A stretch of 64,000 nt of DNA from Acidocella sp. (GCA_027308685.1 DAIDEE010000006.1:1-64000); one strand, 5' to 3'. Shown: positions 8,517 to 18,211, numbered from the stretch's first letter. Numbers and translations are program-made. Notes: generated by a model not told the origin, from the sequence alone.

Positions 8517-9386
8517 ATGCTCGATATGATGGTGATGCAGGCTGGAAACGGCTTGGCACTTGGGTTTTTATATGTGCTGATTGCTCTAGGGCTGTCGATT
8601 ATTTTCGGCCTCCTTGGCATTGTCAATTTTGCGCATGGCGTGTTCTTCGCGTTGGGGGCTTATTTTTCCGTCACCATGTTTGGCGTGATGGGCTGGTGGG
8701 GCGTGCCGGTAGCGATGGTGATCGTCACCATTATCGGCATGCTCACCGAGTTTTTGTTGATACGGCGGCTTTACGATAAAGACCCACTGGTCAGCCTGAT
8801 CGTGACCTTTGCATTTTCGCTGCTGGCTGAAGCCGTTATTCGCACAATCTGGGGGCCTGAAGGGCAACCTTTCAACGCACCGGATGCATTGAGCAATGTC
8901 ATTATTTTCGGGCCGTTCGTGATGGCGACTTACCGTCTGGCAGTGATGCTGTTAGCGATGGTTATTTTGGCGTCATTGTGGGCGTTTTTGAATTATACAA
9001 AATTTGGTCGCATTTTGAGGGCCGGAAGCCGTGACCCCGGAATGGTTGGTCTGCTTGGGATTAATTTGCCGCGTGTTTTAACGGGTACGTTTGGATTGGG
9101 ATGTTTGCTGGCCGCCATCGCGGGTGTGTTGGCAGCGCCGCTGTGGACCGTGACGCCGAGCATGGGTACGGCCGCGATTATGCCGGCGTTTGTCATCGTT
9201 ACCATTGGCGGGCTTGGCTCGTATATGGGCGCTGTGGTGGCAGGCTTGCTGGTTGGTTTGGTGCAGTCTCTTACGATCCAATTTTATCCGGAAGCCTCCG
9301 CTGCAGCAATGTATGTATTGATGGCTTTGATCTTGCTGGTGCGGCCGCGCGGGTTGTTCGGTGAGCAATGGGAGCGTTTTGAATGA
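8517..9386 (+). CDS. Branched-chain-amino-acid-type ABC permease (LivH family)
   Basis: A 289-residue polytopic inner-membrane permease with the LivH pattern: GLSIIFGLLGIVNFAHG in the first third and GLGSYMGAVVAGLLVGLVQS near the end. It starts 24 bases after the binding-protein gene with a GGGAGGAA ribosome site, and its TGA overlaps the next start as ATGA (9383-9386). It should pair with the permease half of the fusion protein that follows to form the membrane channel of the transporter. Confidence 0.92.
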   Translation: MLDMMVMQAGNGLALGFLYVLIALGLSIIFGLLGIVNFAHGVFFALGAYFSVTMFGVMGWWGVPVAMVIVTIIGMLTEFLLIRRLYDKDPLVSLIVTFAFSLLAEAVIRTIWGPEGQPFNAPDALSNVIIFGPFVMATYRLAVMLLAMVILASLWAFLNYTKFGRILRAGSRDPGMVGLLGINLPRVLTGTFGLGCLLAAIAGVLAAPLWTVTPSMGTAAIMPAFVIVTIGGLGSYMGAVVAGLLVGLVQSLTIQFYPEASAAAMYVLMALILLVRPRGLFGEQWERFE

Positions 9387-11893
9387 AATTTTTACTCAAA
9401 TTTTTAACCGCGAATCCAGTTGTCGTCCTGGCGCTGGTGTTGGTGGGGTTGAGCTTGGCGGCTCCGATAATGGGCTTGCCAGTCAGCAAGATTACCGAGA
9501 TTATTATTTTCACTCTCTATGCGGCGGGCGTGAATGTGCTGGTAGGTTATACGGGGCTGGTGCCATTTGGGGCCTCGGTGTTTTTTGGGACCGCCACCTA
9601 TATTGTCGCCATTTTCATATTGGATGGCGGCGGCAACGAGATTGTGGCCCTTCTGGTTGCGATAGTCGCTTCCGTGCTTTTGGCGCTGGTGTTGGGGCTG
9701 TTGATTTTACGGCGGCGCGGTTTGTATTTTTCATTGTTGACGCTTGCGGCTTCGCAAATTGCTTTTGAGGTCGCATTTAGCTGGACAGCGGTAACCGGTG
9801 GTGAAAATGGCTTGCAGGATGTGCCGATGAGCATTCTGACAACCCCCCTGCGGTTGCATGTATTTGTGCTGGTGCTGGCGGTGGTGGTGATGTGGCTTTT
9901 GTGGCGGCTGGCACATGCGCCGTTTGGCCGTGCCTTGCAGGCTGTACGCGATAATGAAGCGCGGATGCGCTGCCTGGGCTACAATACCGCACGGTTGAAG
10001 CTGTTGGCTTTTTGTCTGTGTGGCGGAGTTGTGGGGCTGGCCGGTGGATTGCTGGCGCTCATGCTGCGCGGGGCATATGCTGACAGTCTTGGCTGGGAAC
10101 ATGCGGGCGATGCGTTGCTGATGACTGTGCTGGGCGGCGTGCATCAGTTTCTGGGTCCTCTTTGGGGGGCCATTGCGTTCATCATGCTGCAGGACCGGTT
10201 GAGCGCGGTTATCGCTAATTGGTGGTTGGTATTTGCGCCTATTATTATGATCTTTGCGCTTGGCTCGCCGGAAGGTATCCAAGGGCTGGCACAGCGCTTC
10301 AGGAAATTGCAGAATTGGACGTTGGTCCGTGCGGGGATTCCGGTGCGTCCGGATGTTATCGAACCGTACAAACCCGGCGATGCGAATCTTGATTTGACCC
10401 AGCCGGTTCTCACAGTGCGCGGTCTGACCAATCGTTTTGGCTCGCTCTACACCGCGCGCAACATCGATTTGGATGTGATGCCGTGCCAGTTGCATAGTTT
10501 TATTGGCCCGAACGGTGCGGGCAAAACGACATTTTTCAATATTTTAACTGGAATGCTGCATCCGACCGAAGGGACGATTAGTTTTGCCGGGCGCGATATT
10601 ACTAAATTGCCGGTGTATGAACGGGTGCGGCTGGGGATGAGCCGGTCATTCCAGATCGTCAGCGTATTTAAGGATTTAACGGCGTTTGAGAATGTACGGA
10701 TAGCGGTGCAGGCCCGTCTGCCATGGAAGTTGCGTGATTGTCTGACAGATGCTTACCGTAACGAAGCTGCAAATGCGCGTACTTGGATGCTACTGGCGGC
10801 AGTGGGACTAGAGGATCGTGCGGCGGAGATGTGCACGCATCTGTCTCATGGTGAGCAGCGCTTGCTGGAGATCGCCATTTCTCTGGCGACCGATGCGAAG
10901 TTGCTGTTGCTAGATGAACCTCTGGCCGGACTTGCGCAGGCGGACAGGCAGATTGTTGGCGCGTTGATTCGTCGCCTGGCGCAAGCTCATGCCGTGCTAC
11001 TGATTGAGCATGATATGGACCGGGTGCTGACCCTTTCTGATCGGATTACTGTGCTGCATCAAGGTAATCTGATCGCCGATGGTAAGCCTCGCGATGTGGC
11101 GAACGACCCAGCAGTTATCACGGCTTATCTGGGGGCGCCGAAGGATCCGATGGTGATTCCGCCGCATGAGGGCGGGCCAGCCGGCAAGCCGATTCTAGAA
11201 GTTAAAAATCTCTCGGCTGGTTATGCGGGAAGTGTCATTTTGAATGGTGTAAGCTTCACAATTCACGAAGGTGAGGCGATTGCCATTCTGGGACGCAATG
11301 GTGTTGGTAAGACCACGACGCTGAATAGTCTGATGGGCACGGTCGATATCAACGGCGGCGAGATTTGGCTTGATGGCAAGAATATCACGGGCGCGAAATC
11401 CTATCAGATTAATCAAAGCGGTATTTCGCTGGTTCCAGAGGGACGCCGGTTGTTTCCGAACCTGACGGTGTTGGAAAACCTGCAACTGGCAATGCGTCCG
11501 GGTGGCGCTACGCTCGATGAAGTCTATGAGCTGTTTCCAAAACTGAAGATTTTGCAGAAATCACGTGGTTCGGCACTTTCCGGCGGTGAGCGCCAGATGG
11601 TGGCGGTGGCGCGTGCGTTAATGGTGCCTAGCCGGATTATTTTGCTGGATGAACCGTTCGAGGGCTTGGCGCCCGCGATCGTGAAGGAAGTTATGGAAGC
11701 GGTGGTGAAGCTGCGCAGCCGGGCGAGCCTGGTGATTGTGGAGCATCATGCAGAATCGGTTCTTTCGATTGTGGATCGCGCTATTGTTCTGGTGAATGGC
11801 GAGGTGGCTTATGAGGGCACGGCAGAGGCGCTGGCGGCGGATGAGCCACTACAGGCGCGGTTGCTTGGGGTCGTGCATGCGGAAGCTGCTTGA
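9383..11893 (+). CDS. Fused LivM permease + LivG ATPase + LivF ATPase
   Basis: An 836-residue protein joining three transporter parts that are usually separate. Residues ~1-310 are a LivM-type permease. Residues ~340-575 are a first ABC ATPase with Walker A GPNGAGKTT (~374), signature LSHGEQ (~486) and Walker B LLLLDEP. Residues ~600-836 are a second ATPase with Walker A GRNGVGKTT (~636), signature LSGGERQ (~731) and Walker B IILLDEP. All catalytic motifs are intact, so both ATPases should work. The only unusual element is the first signature, SHGEQ rather than SGGEQ. Together with the two genes before it, this encodes a complete importer in three polypeptides. Confidence 0.93.
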   Translation: MKFLLKFLTANPVVVLALVLVGLSLAAPIMGLPVSKITEIIIFTLYAAGVNVLVGYTGLVPFGASVFFGTATYIVAIFILDGGGNEIVALLVAIVASVLLALVLGLLILRRRGLYFSLLTLAASQIAFEVAFSWTAVTGGENGLQDVPMSILTTPLRLHVFVLVLAVVVMWLLWRLAHAPFGRALQAVRDNEARMRCLGYNTARLKLLAFCLCGGVVGLAGGLLALMLRGAYADSLGWEHAGDALLMTVLGGVHQFLGPLWGAIAFIMLQDRLSAVIANWWLVFAPIIMIFALGSPEGIQGLAQRFRKLQNWTLVRAGIPVRPDVIEPYKPGDANLDLTQPVLTVRGLTNRFGSLYTARNIDLDVMPCQLHSFIGPNGAGKTTFFNILTGMLHPTEGTISFAGRDITKLPVYERVRLGMSRSFQIVSVFKDLTAFENVRIAVQARLPWKLRDCLTDAYRNEAANARTWMLLAAVGLEDRAAEMCTHLSHGEQRLLEIAISLATDAKLLLLDEPLAGLAQADRQIVGALIRRLAQAHAVLLIEHDMDRVLTLSDRITVLHQGNLIADGKPRDVANDPAVITAYLGAPKDPMVIPPHEGGPAGKPILEVKNLSAGYAGSVILNGVSFTIHEGEAIAILGRNGVGKTTTLNSLMGTVDINGGEIWLDGKNITGAKSYQINQSGISLVPEGRRLFPNLTVLENLQLAMRPGGATLDEVYELFPKLKILQKSRGSALSGGERQMVAVARALMVPSRIILLDEPFEGLAPAIVKEVMEAVVKLRSRASLVIVEHHAESVLSIVDRAIVLVNGEVAYEGTAEALAADEPLQARLLGVVHAEAA

Positions 11894-11934
11894 GTTCATG
11901 TAAATGATCAAAAATCTAGATATTTTTGTTCGAA

Positions 11935-11948
11935 TTAGATAGTTAAAT
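11935..11948. promoter_or_regulatory. Motif TTAGATAGTTAAAT upstream of the aroE homologue
   Basis: This 14-mer in the aroE-like gene leader differs by one base from TTAGTTAGTTAAAT at 14401-14414 in the porin leader. The ABC operon palindrome contains the related string GATAGTGAATTAT. This suggests, but does not prove, a shared regulator for the three transcription units. Confidence 0.3.
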
Positions 11949-12037
11949 AAATAATCGCCGCGTTTGCTGCCTTCATTTTTTGAATAGTCCAACTGGTTTT
12001 GCTGCCGGACTGGATGGTCGAACACAACGAGAGGACA

Positions 12038-12949
12038 ATGAATATTACGACGCCGCTGCCAAATAGTGAAACCAATTCCGCGACCGCTGTGCCACGCCAG
12101 ATAAAACTTGGCTTGATCGGCGCGGATATTGGGCCCTCTCGCTCACCCGCAATGCATGAGGCCGAGGGACGTGCGCAGGGGCTGGATGTTAGCTACCAAC
12201 TGATCGATCTGACCACCCGCAGCGTTGGGGTGGAGGGGCTGCCCGGTTTGCTGGCAGAGGCTGAGGCGGAGGGCTTTGCCGGGGTCAATGTCACGCATCC
12301 CTGCAAGCAGGCGGTGATTCCATTGCTGGATGAATTATCTGAGGACGCGCGCGCCCTGGGGGCGGTGAATACGGTGCTGTTCCAGGATGGCAAACGGCTG
12401 GGCCATAACACCGACTGGTACGGGTTCTCCGAGGCGTTCCGCCGCGGGATGGCCGGTGCCCCGCTGTCGCGCGTGGTGCAAATCGGTGCCGGCGGGGCTG
12501 GCTCAGCGGTGGCGTATGGCGCTCTGAAATTGGGCGTGGCACAGCTTTCGCTGGTGGATGTGGACCAGGCCAGGGCCGAGGCGCTGGCGGCTAAGCTCGG
12601 CGGTATTTTTGGCGCGTCGCGGGTGAGTGCGGCGGCCCGGCCGGATGATGTGGTGCCCACGGCGGATGGTTTGATCAATACCACCCCGATCGGTATGGAA
12701 GCCTACCCTGGCTTGCCGCTGAGTGGGGCTTTGCTGAGACCCAATTTATGGGTTGCCGAAGTGGTATATTTTCCGCTCGACACCGCATTGCTGCAGGCCG
12801 CCCGCGCACTTGGCAGCCGCACCGTGGATGGTGGGGGCATGGCGGTTTTCCAGGCTGCGGAAGCGTTTCGGCTTTTTACCGGTGTGATGCCGGATGTCGA
12901 GCGGATGCTGACAGGCTTTGCGGCCATGCGGCCCATTCGACATGAGTGA
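12038..12949 (+). CDS. Shikimate/quinate dehydrogenase family protein (AroE-like)
   Basis: A 303-residue NAD(P)-dependent dehydrogenase that interconverts 3-dehydroshikimate and shikimate (or dehydroquinate and quinate). Motifs in order: SRSPAMH (substrate-binding serines), NVTHPCK with the catalytic Lys, NTDWYG with the catalytic Asp, the GAGGAGSAVAYG dinucleotide fold, and NTTPIGM. ATG at 12038 was chosen because GAGAGGAC precedes it directly; an upstream TTG at 11999 has no ribosome site. The setting between an ABC importer, an MFS carrier and a porin suggests a catabolic rather than biosynthetic copy. That is inference, and the substrate could be either ring acid. Confidence 0.85.
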   Translation: MNITTPLPNSETNSATAVPRQIKLGLIGADIGPSRSPAMHEAEGRAQGLDVSYQLIDLTTRSVGVEGLPGLLAEAEAEGFAGVNVTHPCKQAVIPLLDELSEDARALGAVNTVLFQDGKRLGHNTDWYGFSEAFRRGMAGAPLSRVVQIGAGGAGSAVAYGALKLGVAQLSLVDVDQARAEALAAKLGGIFGASRVSAAARPDDVVPTADGLINTTPIGMEAYPGLPLSGALLRPNLWVAEVVYFPLDTALLQAARALGSRTVDGGGMAVFQAAEAFRLFTGVMPDVERMLTGFAAMRPIRHE

Positions 12950-12953
12950 GGCA

Positions 12954-14144
12954 TTATGGCGTTGCTGATGGCTGTGGCTTGAAATACGTGATGCGGAACA
13001 AATACAGGGCAAGACACGCGCCGATCATGACTGAGACGGCCGCCGCCAGGAATACCGCGGCATAGCCATGATAGTCGATGACCAGCCCCGCCGCCGGCCC
13101 GGTGGCGCCGAGAGCGACATCCAGAAATACGGTGAATGCGCCGACGATGGCGCCCCGGCTGGCAGCCGGCATGTTCTGCAAAACCTCGGTTCCCATGGCG
13201 GGAAATATCAATGACATGCCGCAACCGGTGAGCGTGGCGCCGGTGATGGCCTGCCAGCGTGCCTGCGCGAGCCAGAGCAGAATGAGGCCGCCAAACTGAA
13301 TGAGCAGTGAAACGAGGGTGACAGCAAAGCCTCCGAAGCGGTGGATCAGGTTAGCAAATAAAATTCGGATCGCGACGAATGAAACGCCGAAGGCGCTCAA
13401 CGCATAGGCAGCACCTTCCCAGCCTCGGCTGGCGAAATATAGCGTGATGAAGGCGACGATGGTGCCAAACCCGGCGGAGCCTAGCGCCAACACCATGCCA
13501 AACGGGACCACATGGCCAAATACTTTCAACAGGCTGATCCGATGCCCGCCAATTTTTGCGGTGCCAGGGGTTAGAAGGCAGAAGAGCGCGCTGGTCAGGC
13601 TAAGGCCGATGGTGGTGAGGGCAATGCCGGTGAGCCCGGCCTGATGGTTGATCATTACCCCGAGTGGTGCGCCGATGCCAATTCCGCCATAGGAGACAAC
13701 GCCATTCCAGGACATCACCTTGGCTGTGCCATGAGCGCCGACTCGCCCAACACCCCAAGCAATGCAGCCAGTGCCGGTGCCGCTCTCCGCGGTGCCCAAC
13801 CAAAGCCGGCTGAGGGCTAGCCAGAGTAGGACCGTCAGAGGCGAGGTTGTGGTGCTGGCTGCTAAAATGCAGGCACCGCTGCCCACCCCGCAGATCAGCC
13901 CGGCCAGCACCGCGTGTTTTGGCCCGCGGGAGTCGGAGAGTGAGCCGACTGGAGCCCGGGTGATCAGCGTGGCAAGATATTGCAGGCTGATCAAAAGCCC
14001 CGCGGTCAGTGCGCTGAACCCAAACCTGCCATGTACCAGGCCGGGAAATACCGCCAATGGTAGACCGATTAGGATGTATGTGATGAGGTTGAAGATGACG
14101 ATGCGAAGAACTTCGAGGGTAGGCACAGATTTATGCGCGGCCAT
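12954..14144 (-). CDS. MFS transporter, YhhS/YfcJ-like
   Basis: About 396 residues with 12 hydrophobic helices and the MFS loop motif after the second helix region (GSLSDSRGPKHAV). The pattern resembles the YhhS/YfcJ group. It is convergent with the shikimate-dehydrogenase homologue, and the two stop codons are 4 bases apart. The frame is open up to a TTG at 14315, but the 57 extra residues are not hydrophobic and are unlike the family. The only Met candidate is ATG 14144, which has a weak ribosome site, so the start is uncertain. The substrate is unknown. Confidence 0.8.
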   Translation of the reverse strand: MAAHKSVPTLEVLRIVIFNLITYILIGLPLAVFPGLVHGRFGFSALTAGLLISLQYLATLITRAPVGSLSDSRGPKHAVLAGLICGVGSGACILAASTTTSPLTVLLWLALSRLWLGTAESGTGTGCIAWGVGRVGAHGTAKVMSWNGVVSYGGIGIGAPLGVMINHQAGLTGIALTTIGLSLTSALFCLLTPGTAKIGGHRISLLKVFGHVVPFGMVLALGSAGFGTIVAFITLYFASRGWEGAAYALSAFGVSFVAIRILFANLIHRFGGFAVTLVSLLIQFGGLILLWLAQARWQAITGATLTGCGMSLIFPAMGTEVLQNMPAASRGAIVGAFTVFLDVALGATGPAAGLVIDYHGYAAVFLAAAVSVMIGACLALYLFRITYFKPQPSATP

Positions 14145-14775
14145 TCGGCCGGTTTGTCCGACGCTGAGAGTCAAAATATGCCGCTCCAACAAGGTCCCGA
14201 CCGTTGTTTGCGGGAATTTTATGAGAGTTGCACCCTGAATTTTCTGCAGGGCAGGGCGGCAGATTTGAAGTTTCAATGCAATCCCGCTGCGGTGGTGTTT
14301 GGCTAACCTTTTCAAAAATCATCGAATTAATAAAACGACAGATTAATTGCCGCATTTATTTCGTCCAAAGCAAAAAAAACGCTTGCAGCGTACCAAATGG
14401 TTAGTTAGTTAAATTATAAGTGATAAATAAAGTCGAAGTCCAAGGTTTTATATCAAATGCTATAATCTCGCTGCAATGCAGCAAAATTGTGGGTTTTACG
14501 ACAGTAGCGCCGTAATGGCGTCGCTTTTAGAGGAGTTGCGCGGTTAGTTTTGAGAATTGTGGGGCCGGTTTTGTTTGTACAATTTTGTTAAAACTTGTTC
14601 AGCAATCCTGGTGGCATTGAGGACTCTAAAATTCAAAAGTGCGGGGCACGGGTTATCGACTGAGATTTTAGGTAATTTAATTCGTTGCACAAAATTTATT
14701 GCGCCAACCATAGCCGCGATGGCAGCGGCCAACTGAAACAACAACACAATAGATAGTACACAGGAGAGTTAAAAA
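14145..14775. other. AT-rich intergenic region before the OprB porin
   Basis: A leader of about 630 bp between the divergent MFS and porin genes. It holds the motif TTAGTTAGTTAAAT at 14401-14414 and AT-rich tracts suitable for promoters. The part to 14315 is open in the MFS frame, but I see no gene in it. The porin ribosome site (AGGAG) lies just before 14776. Confidence 0.5.
14401..14414. promoter_or_regulatory. Motif TTAGTTAGTTAAAT upstream of the porin
   Basis: A near copy (13 of 14 bases) of the motif at 11935-11948. It sits about 360 bp before the porin start, in the shared leader of the porin and the MFS gene. It may be a common operator. Confidence 0.3.
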
Positions 14776-16075
14776 ATGCGTCATATCACTAAAGCCGGTT
14801 CCAAACTGAAGACTGGGTTACTCGCAAGTGCTGCGTTTGCCATGGGTATTGGGGTTGCAGCGTCGGCGCAGGCGCAGTCTGCGCCGGCTAATAATTTCTG
14901 GACCCGTCCGTTGATGACCGGTGACTGGAATGGCGGCCGCACCAAGTTGAGGAATGACGGCCTGGATTTCCATGGTTTTTATGTTGGCGAATTCGCCGAT
15001 GTGTTGTCGGGCGGCAAGCGTCAGGGCAATGGCTATGCGCAGCAGCTTGGTGTGAGTGTTGACGTTGATCTGGGCAAGATTGATGACCTCATTGGCGCGG
15101 TGCTGCATTTTGGTTTCAACCAGCGTCAGGGCCGCAGCGTATCGAGTGATTTTATTGGCAACAAGTTGGCGGCTCAGGAAGTTTACGGTGCCGGTGAGAC
15201 CTTGCGTGTTACCGAAATGAGCTACGAGCAAACGCTCGCGCATGGTCTGATTAACACCAAGATAGGCTTTTATCCGTTCGGCAATGATTTTGCGTTGACC
15301 TTGCTCGGCTGCGACTTTCAGAATGTCGGGTTTTGCGCCCATCCGCAAAACCTGCCCGGTTCTAGCGGTTATTCCGATTACCCAACCGCGAAATGGGGGG
15401 GGCCGCGTGAAGGTGAATATCACGCCAGCACTTTATGCCGAAGCCGGTGTGTTTGATTCCAACCCAACGTATTACGCGCATAATAATGGCCTCAAAGTTG
15501 GTATGTCGGGCTCGACAGGCGCCATTATTCCGTTTGAAGTTGGTTATACCACTGCCCTTGGTGACGCGAAGTTGCCAGGTCACTACAAGGTTGGTGGCTA
15601 TTACGACACCTCCACGTCGGCTGACGCCGCGGTGCCGCATCAGATGGGTGATGGCCGCTACGGTGGCTATATTTTGGTGGACCAGATGCTGTTCAGCTTC
15701 AATGGCACACCAAGCCGCGGCTTGATTGCCATGGCGCAGGTTTCCTACTCCGACCCGAAGACGGCAGTTTTTGAAAGCACGATGGATGTGGGCTTGATCG
15801 CGCAAGGCCTGTTTGATGCCCGCCCACATGACTTTATGGCTATTGGCTATGTGCGGGCTGGTTTGAATAACCGCACCGCTAGAGCTAAGCAAACGCTAAA
15901 TTACCCGAATGCAACCACCGGCGAGGGCGTTATTGAAGTTGGGTATGGCCTGCAGGTTACGCCATGGCTACTGATCCACCCGAACGTGCAGTATATTATG
16001 GATCCGGGCACGTTTGCGTACAAACATATACCCAATGCTTGGGTGTTTGGGGCGCAGACCAAGATCTTCTTCTAG
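14776..16075 (+). pseudogene. oprB: OprB-type carbohydrate porin, frameshifted in a G8 tract
   Basis: Two overlapping frames together encode one outer-membrane porin of about 432 residues. The first part has a signal peptide ending SAQAQ and the OprB-typical LMTGDWNGGR and GFYVGEFADVLSGG. The second part continues from VNITPALYAEAGVFDSNP to a C-terminal Phe (QTKIFF). The break is a run of eight G at 15395-15402. With seven G the reading is continuous (AKWGGRVKVNITP), so one extra base is the whole defect. As written, translation ends early at 15456. It could be a true mutation, a phase-variable switch or a homopolymer sequencing error. OprB porins pass sugars and related polar solutes. Confidence 0.88.
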
Positions 16076-16085
16076 CTCTAACAAC

Positions 16086-16105
16086 GATGGGAAACACTTC
16101 CCATC
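16086..16105 (+). terminator. Hairpin just after the porin gene
   Basis: GATGGGAA (16086-16093) and TTCCCATC (16098-16105) form a perfect 8-bp stem with a 4-base loop, 11 bases after the porin stop. No T-run follows. Confidence 0.5.
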
Positions 16106-16160
16106 AGCACTAGCACAATCAGAAGTGCCGCCAGTGCGGCGTCTTCGGTATCCAGGAGAT

Positions 16161-16180
16161 GGGCACGCTTCCGCGTGCCC
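16161..16180. terminator. Strong GC hairpin with TTCC tetraloop
   Basis: GGGCACGC (16161-16168) and GCGTGCCC (16173-16180) form a perfect GC-rich 8-bp stem closed by TTCC. It is a likely second transcription stop after the porin and may also serve the convergent TetR gene. Confidence 0.5.
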
Positions 16181-16501
16181 GTTCTGATCGCTATCATAAC
16201 GATGGTGAATTAGCTTGTCCGTTCAGCGCTGGGCTTACACCGCCGGCCAGAGTCCTGGCGGAGTGGTCCTGAACCGCTTTCGCGCAGAGATCACCTTGTT
16301 GCAGAGTTTTATCGGCGGCAAAAGCTGGCAACTGAATTGTTCAATGTTGCTCTGATATTCACCGCCGCAATCGCAATGACCGGCGTGTTGTCGTATATAT
16401 TCCGGCTTGGCGATGTGAAGCGGATCGAGCTCGGTTAATGTGAGATAATCGCGCTGTGACGCTGGCAAGGCGTAATGACGAAATTACGGTGCGTACGGAA
16501 G
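16181..16501. other. Intergenic, no gene supported
   Basis: About 320 bp between the porin terminators and the TetR gene. One 77-codon minus frame (16235-16468) has several Cys and His but no ribosome site and no recognisable family. Confidence 0.4.
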
Positions 16502-17179
16502 TTAATCCGCGGACATCATGAATAGTGTGACGGTGTCGGTGATCATCCGGCGCTGGCGTTCGCGTATTTTCGGTTCGTTCAAGTCGCACTCGAAAATAGT
16601 GCCGAAGGTCTGGCGGTTGGACACGCGGTAAAAACACAGCGCACTAATCATTAAATGTAAATCCGCCGGGTCGATATGGCGCTTGAACACGCCCTCCTGC
16701 AGCCCTCGTGCGAGCAGGCCTTTGACCACCATCAGCGCCGGACGGTTGGTTTCGCGCACCGCCAGCGAGGCTTTTACGTGCTCGGCGTTGTGAATATTTT
16801 CAATGGCGACCAGGCGGACAAATTCAGGGTGGGCATCATGGTAGTCGAAGGTGAATTCCACCAGCCGCCGCAAGGCGGTTTCAGGGTCCAGACGGTCAAG
16901 GTCCATATGCTCCTCGATCCGCCTGATCCCGGCATAGGCACGCTCCAGCACCAGGGCGTAAAGGTTTTCCTTGCTTCCGAAATAATAATAAATCATCCGC
17001 TTGGTGGTCTGGGTTTTGGCGGCGATGGCGTCCACTCGCCCGCCGGCTAGCCCGTGGGCGGCAAATTCCATGGTCGCCACGTCCAAAATGTCCTGTTTGG
17101 TACGTTCCGGGTCGCGCGACCGGACCGGCCGGGGAGCCGTGTCGGGTGGTAAATTCGTCACTGCGTCAACCGGTTTCAT
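16502..17179 (-). CDS. TetR family transcriptional regulator
   Basis: A 225-residue regulator. After a ~22-residue polar extension, residues ~25-75 form the TetR DNA-binding helix-turn-helix (ILDVATMEFAAHGLAGGRVDAIA, then TTKRMIYYYFGSKENLYALV). The C-terminal helical half is the ligand domain of a larger TetR subgroup. It lies downstream of and on the same strand as an AEC carrier, and opposite the porin. Possible targets include the carrier and the ABC/porin units with palindromic leaders; this is inferred. The ligand is unknown. Confidence 0.9.
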   Translation of the reverse strand: MKPVDAVTNLPPDTAPRPVRSRDPERTKQDILDVATMEFAAHGLAGGRVDAIAAKTQTTKRMIYYYFGSKENLYALVLERAYAGIRRIEEHMDLDRLDPETALRRLVEFTFDYHDAHPEFVRLVAIENIHNAEHVKASLAVRETNRPALMVVKGLLARGLQEGVFKRHIDPADLHLMISALCFYRVSNRQTFGTIFECDLNEPKIRERQRRMITDTVTLFMMSAD

Positions 17180-17284
17180 CGTTAACAGATTCCTGTGCAG
17201 GTGGCGTGCTCTAATGGTGGAATGATCACGCCCAGTACATAGAGGTCAACACCGCACTCTGGCAACTTATATACGGCGTCCTCG

Positions 17285-18211
17285 CTAAATCAGCAGGAGC
17301 AAGCCTGAGATTGTCAGAAACGATAGCAGTGTAGCCACCATCAGCGCGGCGGCGCCATTCTGCTCTTGTCCATAGGGTTGGCCGAGTAAGGCCAAAACAC
17401 TGAGCATTGGTGCACCGGCATAAATCAACATGGCTTTTTTCATCGAAGGGTCCAGTGTGGGGACCATCTGCAGGACGAAAAAAACCACCAACGGGTGCAA
17501 TATAAGCTTGCCGGAGACGATGCGGGCGATGTCGCCCAACATACCTTTGATCTGCAGCCCAGCCAGCGTACCGCCGACCGCGAACAACGCAGTAGCGGAG
17601 GAGGCCATGGCGAGCATCTGCAGCGGCTTGACCACAGGGACCGGCAATTTGATGCCCAGGAAAGACACGGCCGCCCCGGCCACAATGGCCAGGATCAGTG
17701 GATTTTTGGCCAGCCGGGCGGCGAGGTAAAAAAACAGCCGTGGCCGCGGCTCGCCACCATTGTTGGCGGATTCTGCCAGGGTGAGCGCCAGCGGGATCAT
17801 CAGGGCATTTTCGATTATCATGCACAGCGCCAGCGCTACCGAAGCCGCCGGCCCAGCTACCATGACGGCGATTGGATAGCCGACATAGCCGCTGTTGGAG
17901 ACCGAAGACCCCATGGCTTGAATGGCGCCTTGCGAGAGAGACCGGCCTTGCAGCTTGGTGGCGGTGAGCAGCATGAGCGTGAACACCGATAGCGACGCGC
18001 AGCCGTACGCGACGAGATAAGCCGGGTTCCAGATTTCGGCGAAATGGCGCTGCGAGAGCAAAGTGAAGACCAGCGCGGGCAGTGCGAACTTAAGCACGAA
18101 CAGGCCCAGAGTGCGGATATCGGCAGGGCTCATGACTTTGAACCGACTGGCAGCGTAGCCGATTGCGATGACGCCGAATACCGGCAGGGTGATGGATAAA
18201 ATATTGAGCAT
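17285..18211 (-). CDS. AEC (auxin efflux carrier) family transporter
   Basis: A 308-residue inner-membrane protein with about ten hydrophobic helices in the two-bundle AEC pattern: an N-terminal GVIAIGYAASRFKVMSPAD and, in the C-terminal half, PTLDPSMKKAMLIYAGAPM. Bacterial AEC members move small carboxylates such as malate or malonate; the substrate here cannot be read. It is followed 105 bp later by the TetR gene on the same strand and may be controlled by it. Confidence 0.88.
   Translation of the reverse strand: MLNILSITLPVFGVIAIGYAASRFKVMSPADIRTLGLFVLKFALPALVFTLLSQRHFAEIWNPAYLVAYGCASLSVFTLMLLTATKLQGRSLSQGAIQAMGSSVSNSGYVGYPIAVMVAGPAASVALALCMIIENALMIPLALTLAESANNGGEPRPRLFFYLAARLAKNPLILAIVAGAAVSFLGIKLPVPVVKPLQMLAMASSATALFAVGGTLAGLQIKGMLGDIARIVSGKLILHPLVVFFVLQMVPTLDPSMKKAMLIYAGAPMLSVLALLGQPYGQEQNGAAALMVATLLSFLTISGLLLLI

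Noticed and set aside
16235-16468. 77-codon minus frame with several Cys and His
   Set aside because: No ribosome site, no signal or domain pattern, and it lies in a terminator-rich intergenic region.
17226-17825. 199-codon minus frame inside the AEC carrier gene
   Set aside because: Out-of-frame shadow of the carrier; no membrane or domain pattern.
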